A stretch of 7,558 nt of DNA from Oligoflexales bacterium. GTDB lineage: Bacteria > Bdellovibrionota_B > Oligoflexia > Oligoflexales > CACXFL01. Both the position numbers and the translations under genes were made by a program. How positions within the stretch are numbered: position 1 is the stretch's first letter; each line of letters starts with the position of its first letter. This document shows, piece by piece, positions 5,313 through 7,558 of the stretch. The DNA is taken from positions 1 through 7,558 of the forward strand of contig JANQHA010000485.1 of NCBI GenBank assembly GCA_028282865.1, written 5' to 3'. The notes below the pieces were generated by a model that saw only the letters and a program-made list of their open reading frames with translations, had not been told where the DNA came from and searched no databases.

Positions 5313-5316
5313 GAGG
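5313..5316 (+). promoter_or_regulatory. Shine-Dalgarno site fixing the acyltransferase start
   Basis: GAGG stands 6 bases before the ATG at 5323, an appropriate spacing, and supports that start over the next in-frame ATG at 5404 (residue 28). Confidence 0.6.
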
Positions 5317-5322
5317 TTTTAA

Positions 5323-6006
5323 ATGCTTTCAATACCAGATCAGTTCTTAAACAATAAGATCACTAAAGGCGCGCTAAACCTTACAGGCCTAGAGCGAGGA
5401 GCTATGCTACCCAAAGGTTATTCGTTAGACAGAGTGATTGAAGACGTCGAGACTATTCATGAGATCGGCCGCTTGCGGGTAGCAGTCTGGGATCAGAAGC
5501 AACCCCATATTCGCCCTGACTTGGTTAAAGACGGTATGTGGCTGGAGAACTTAGACTTTCAACCAAATGCTGAGCATTGGGTAGTCAGGCATAATAGTAA
5601 AATTATTGCATCATGTAGGCTTAGCTTTCATGATGCAATCGATGATGTTCCCCTTAGCCAAATCATGAAACCATATGCCGACAAAAGCACCTCGCTATAC
5701 AGCTCTATAAACCGGTTGGTGATCCATCCGGATCATCGCTGCAAGGGCATAAGTATGATCCTAGATCTGATGAGAGTTTATTCAGCCAAGCACAATGGAT
5801 CGACGCAATTATTTGCTGACGCCATCGGCGAAAAAAGAGCTGAGTCCCTTAAAAAAATTGGATTTAAAAACCACTCTCGAAATAGAGGATCATCATTCTT
5901 AGATATCGTTAGCGGTCCTTTTTTTGCTATGAGCTTAGAGCTTCGTTCCTGTGAACTCTCTAGCGAAGTAGCTGCCTACCACAAAACAATCGTTCACAGA
6001 CATTGA
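5323..6006 (+). CDS. GNAT-fold N-acyltransferase
   Basis: This 227-residue cytoplasmic protein has the Gcn5-related acetyltransferase signature. After an N-terminal extension of about 35 residues, IHEIGRLRVAVWD (45-57) matches the first helix of GNAT enzymes. HWVVRHNSKIIASCRLSF (85-102) is the beta hairpin, and INRLVIHPDHRCKGIS (129-144) is motif A, the acyl-CoA pyrophosphate loop. The last position of that motif is Ser where (R/Q)xxGx(G/A) normally has Gly or Ala. ESLKKIGFK (174-182) is the usual C-terminal helix-loop. The substrate cannot be told from sequence; the (L)RxxVWD-type N-terminus is also seen in N-acyl amino acid or homoserine lactone synthase-like members, so a small metabolite or signal is as possible as a protein amine. 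The gene ends 1 bp from the convergent sensor-kinase stop and has no visible operon partner. Confidence 0.82.
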   Translation: MLSIPDQFLNNKITKGALNLTGLERGAMLPKGYSLDRVIEDVETIHEIGRLRVAVWDQKQPHIRPDLVKDGMWLENLDFQPNAEHWVVRHNSKIIASCRLSFHDAIDDVPLSQIMKPYADKSTSLYSSINRLVIHPDHRCKGISMILDLMRVYSAKHNGSTQLFADAIGEKRAESLKKIGFKNHSRNRGSSFLDIVSGPFFAMSLELRSCELSSEVAAYHKTIVHRH

Positions 6007-6007
6007 C

Positions 6008-7558
6008 TCAGACCTGAAGTCGAATGACCATATCATTTTGATCTGTAGCGACAGCCAGGCTACCACCATAAAACCTGATACCCTCTCTCATCAAACTAAC
6101 CTTAGTAGCAAAACTAAAGTCCTCATCCATAAGACGACTTTTGATATCGGTATCAAGTGGGGTCTGTAAGATTTCACATACACGAGTGTTAGCAGCAGTA
6201 TCTTTATAGCGGATATCAAAAAGAAGTTTCTTGAATTCGCCCTCGCTGACACCAAGCCAAACATCAATATGCTCGACGTTGCTATCTAATAATGAAAGAA
6301 AACATAAACTCAAATGAGTTAATAGCCGTTGATCTAGCCTTAGCTGCTCAAAACCTTTCTGATCAATACTTGTGCCAGCCATTAGGTTTACTGCGCCTGT
6401 GATTTGTAGCCGAGGCAAAATTCCTTCAACTGCAATTGATATTTCGTCATAGATTTTCTTAAAAGACAGTGGCTGCCGATGATCGCTCCCTTCGTCAAGA
6501 GACATGAGTAGTAGAACTGAGCGGGTCGTAATAAGCATCTGAGCTATCTGTTTTCTGGACTCATACAGCGCGTCGGTATCGTTAGACAGCTTACCTAAAA
6601 TAATTGCATCTACTAATCCTTGGAGCTTAGCGATAGGGGTGTTTAGGTTGTGGCTTATTAGAGAGATAAAGTTACTCTTTAAATCAAGAGTATGCTCAAA
6701 ATGCTTTTCTTTTATACGCTCCATCCAGCTACGGTAATTAGTGAAGGAAATAAAGATAAAACTCGAACAAATAAATGTGATAAAGCCGCCATAAATTAAA
6801 TTAAACACCGGAACATAGCCACCAAGAAACCTTAGTAGGAAAAAGTTTGCGATAGGATAAAGAAAAATATAAAGCAAAAAACAACCAAACGATGCAGCTG
6901 GACCTACCTTGATCAAAGAAAATACGATAATTATCGCCAACACAGCTAAAATCCCAGCACAAAAATTACGAGACGGTACTGCTATAGTTGCTTGATCGAC
7001 AAACATCTGAGCAATCTGGGCCCAAAAGACGTGAAAGGGCACGCCAAATTTAGTGAGATCAGATTTCTCAGCGGAAGCTGCAATAAAGGTACGCTCGATC
7101 AAGTGCTTACTATTCCAAAACCGGCTATCTTGCTCTAAGTCATTGCCGATAAATACAGCTTTACCTTTAAAAGTATCTGCACCCTTAGCACCTTGAAGCA
7201 CTTGCTGAAAGTTTACCGTCGATATTGACTCGGCCGTCGGTAGATTCAATAAGAAGTTAGGAATCTTGTGAGGCAAATTATCCGAAACATGCATGGGAGG
7301 AATATCTTCCCAAGAGAGATTGACAATGTTTTGGATCAACCACGAATCCCAATCGGCATTGTAAGAGCAAAAACTATTAACCTGGTGAACGCAATCATTA
7401 CTTTGAAGCAGCTTTAAGTTGTCCTTAACTACTTGCGGCACGGAGTGAAGCATCCGACGCGGGAATGTCAGGTAGATATCAATGGTGTTTGAAAGCCTAG
7501 CGAGGCGTCTGACAAACGGTTCAAGATCGTCTACCCCCTGACGATGAGCAAAATGCAA
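6008..7558 (-). CDS. CHASE2-type membrane sensor histidine kinase with degenerate ATPase domain, N-terminus missing
   Basis: The visible 516 residues run off the window edge. About 1-195 is the latter part of a CHASE2 extracytoplasmic sensor domain; IPNFLLNLP, ISTVNFQQVLQ and FKGKAVFIGND (130-140) fit the family. Three transmembrane segments follow (about 198-216, 220-242, 248-272), the usual CHASE2 layout. A coiled linker leads to a HisKA-like helix with SHNLNTPIAKLQG, where H303 is the predicted phosphorylated His; canonical boxes have HE(L)xTP, here HNLNTP. The C-terminal region keeps the order of an HATPase domain up to GIRFYGGSLAV (493-503). However, the N-box position reads CFLSLLDS instead of NxxxNA, and no DxGxG G1 box is seen (DIRYKDTAAN). 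It may therefore be an inactive kinase that works as a phosphotransfer or scaffold protein, or as a partner of another kinase. No receiver gene is adjacent. Confidence 0.85.
   Translation of the reverse strand: MHFAHRQGVDDLEPFVRRLARLSNTIDIYLTFPRRMLHSVPQVVKDNLKLLQSNDCVHQVNSFCSYNADWDSWLIQNIVNLSWEDIPPMHVSDNLPHKIPNFLLNLPTAESISTVNFQQVLQGAKGADTFKGKAVFIGNDLEQDSRFWNSKHLIERTFIAASAEKSDLTKFGVPFHVFWAQIAQMFVDQATIAVPSRNFCAGILAVLAIIIVFSLIKVGPAASFGCFLLYIFLYPIANFFLLRFLGGYVPVFNLIYGGFITFICSSFIFISFTNYRSWMERIKEKHFEHTLDLKSNFISLISHNLNTPIAKLQGLVDAIILGKLSNDTDALYESRKQIAQMLITTRSVLLLMSLDEGSDHRQPLSFKKIYDEISIAVEGILPRLQITGAVNLMAGTSIDQKGFEQLRLDQRLLTHLSLCFLSLLDSNVEHIDVWLGVSEGEFKKLLFDIRYKDTAANTRVCEILQTPLDTDIKSRLMDEDFSFATKVSLMREGIRFYGGSLAVATDQNDMVIRLQV

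Noticed and set aside
5268..5357. 29-codon plus-strand ORF overlapping the acyltransferase start
   Set aside because: It has no ribosome site, and its ATG would lie upstream of the candidate transcription start; it is most likely chance.

Overview
The window looks like a bacterial chromosome segment of moderate, somewhat AT-rich composition. The best taxonomic clue is the gene at 2102-2935. It encodes a TIGR02147/DUF4423-type protein, a family I associate mainly with Bdellovibrio-like bacteria (Bdellovibrionota/Oligoflexia) and Fibrobacter. A CHASE2-type sensor, an orphan receiver protein and several signal-peptide-bearing proteins of unknown family fit a Bdellovibrionota-like genome. That placement is an inference; no rRNA or tRNA gene is present to confirm it.

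Layout: the window opens inside mnmE (2-775, 5' end missing), which encodes the tRNA-modification GTPase. It meets a 90-residue unknown gene on the minus strand (791-1063), followed by a 50-codon plus-strand ORF for a two-helix membrane peptide (1220-1372). A minus-strand stand-alone receiver protein (1390-1836) is divergent from the TIGR02147-type regulator (2102-2935). The AT-rich gap between them holds three perfect palindromes centred at 1975, 2025 and 2074. The regulator overlaps by 11 bp a secreted protein with an HELGH zinc-metallopeptidase motif (2925-4088), so the two form a translationally linked pair.

Convergent to that pair is a minus-strand gene (4109-4765) for an exported protein. 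It carries three copies of an acidic IEWADED motif at an exact 25-residue period and a tail with eight cysteines. Upstream of it are two related palindromes, then a possible small Cys-rich protein (4971-5153). A GNAT-type acyltransferase gene (5323-6006) ends 1 bp from the stop of a convergent CHASE2 sensor-kinase gene (6008-7558, N-terminus missing). The kinase domain of that sensor seems to have lost its ATP-binding N and G1 boxes.

How the parts may work together: the strongest functional unit is the regulator plus secreted putative metallopeptidase, with palindromic sites that could serve autoregulation. The receiver protein and the degenerate sensor kinase are both signalling parts without an obvious local partner. 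Nothing in the window is a transposon, CRISPR array, phage gene or stable RNA gene. The least explained items are the IEWADED repeat protein, the HELGH protein and the palindrome set.
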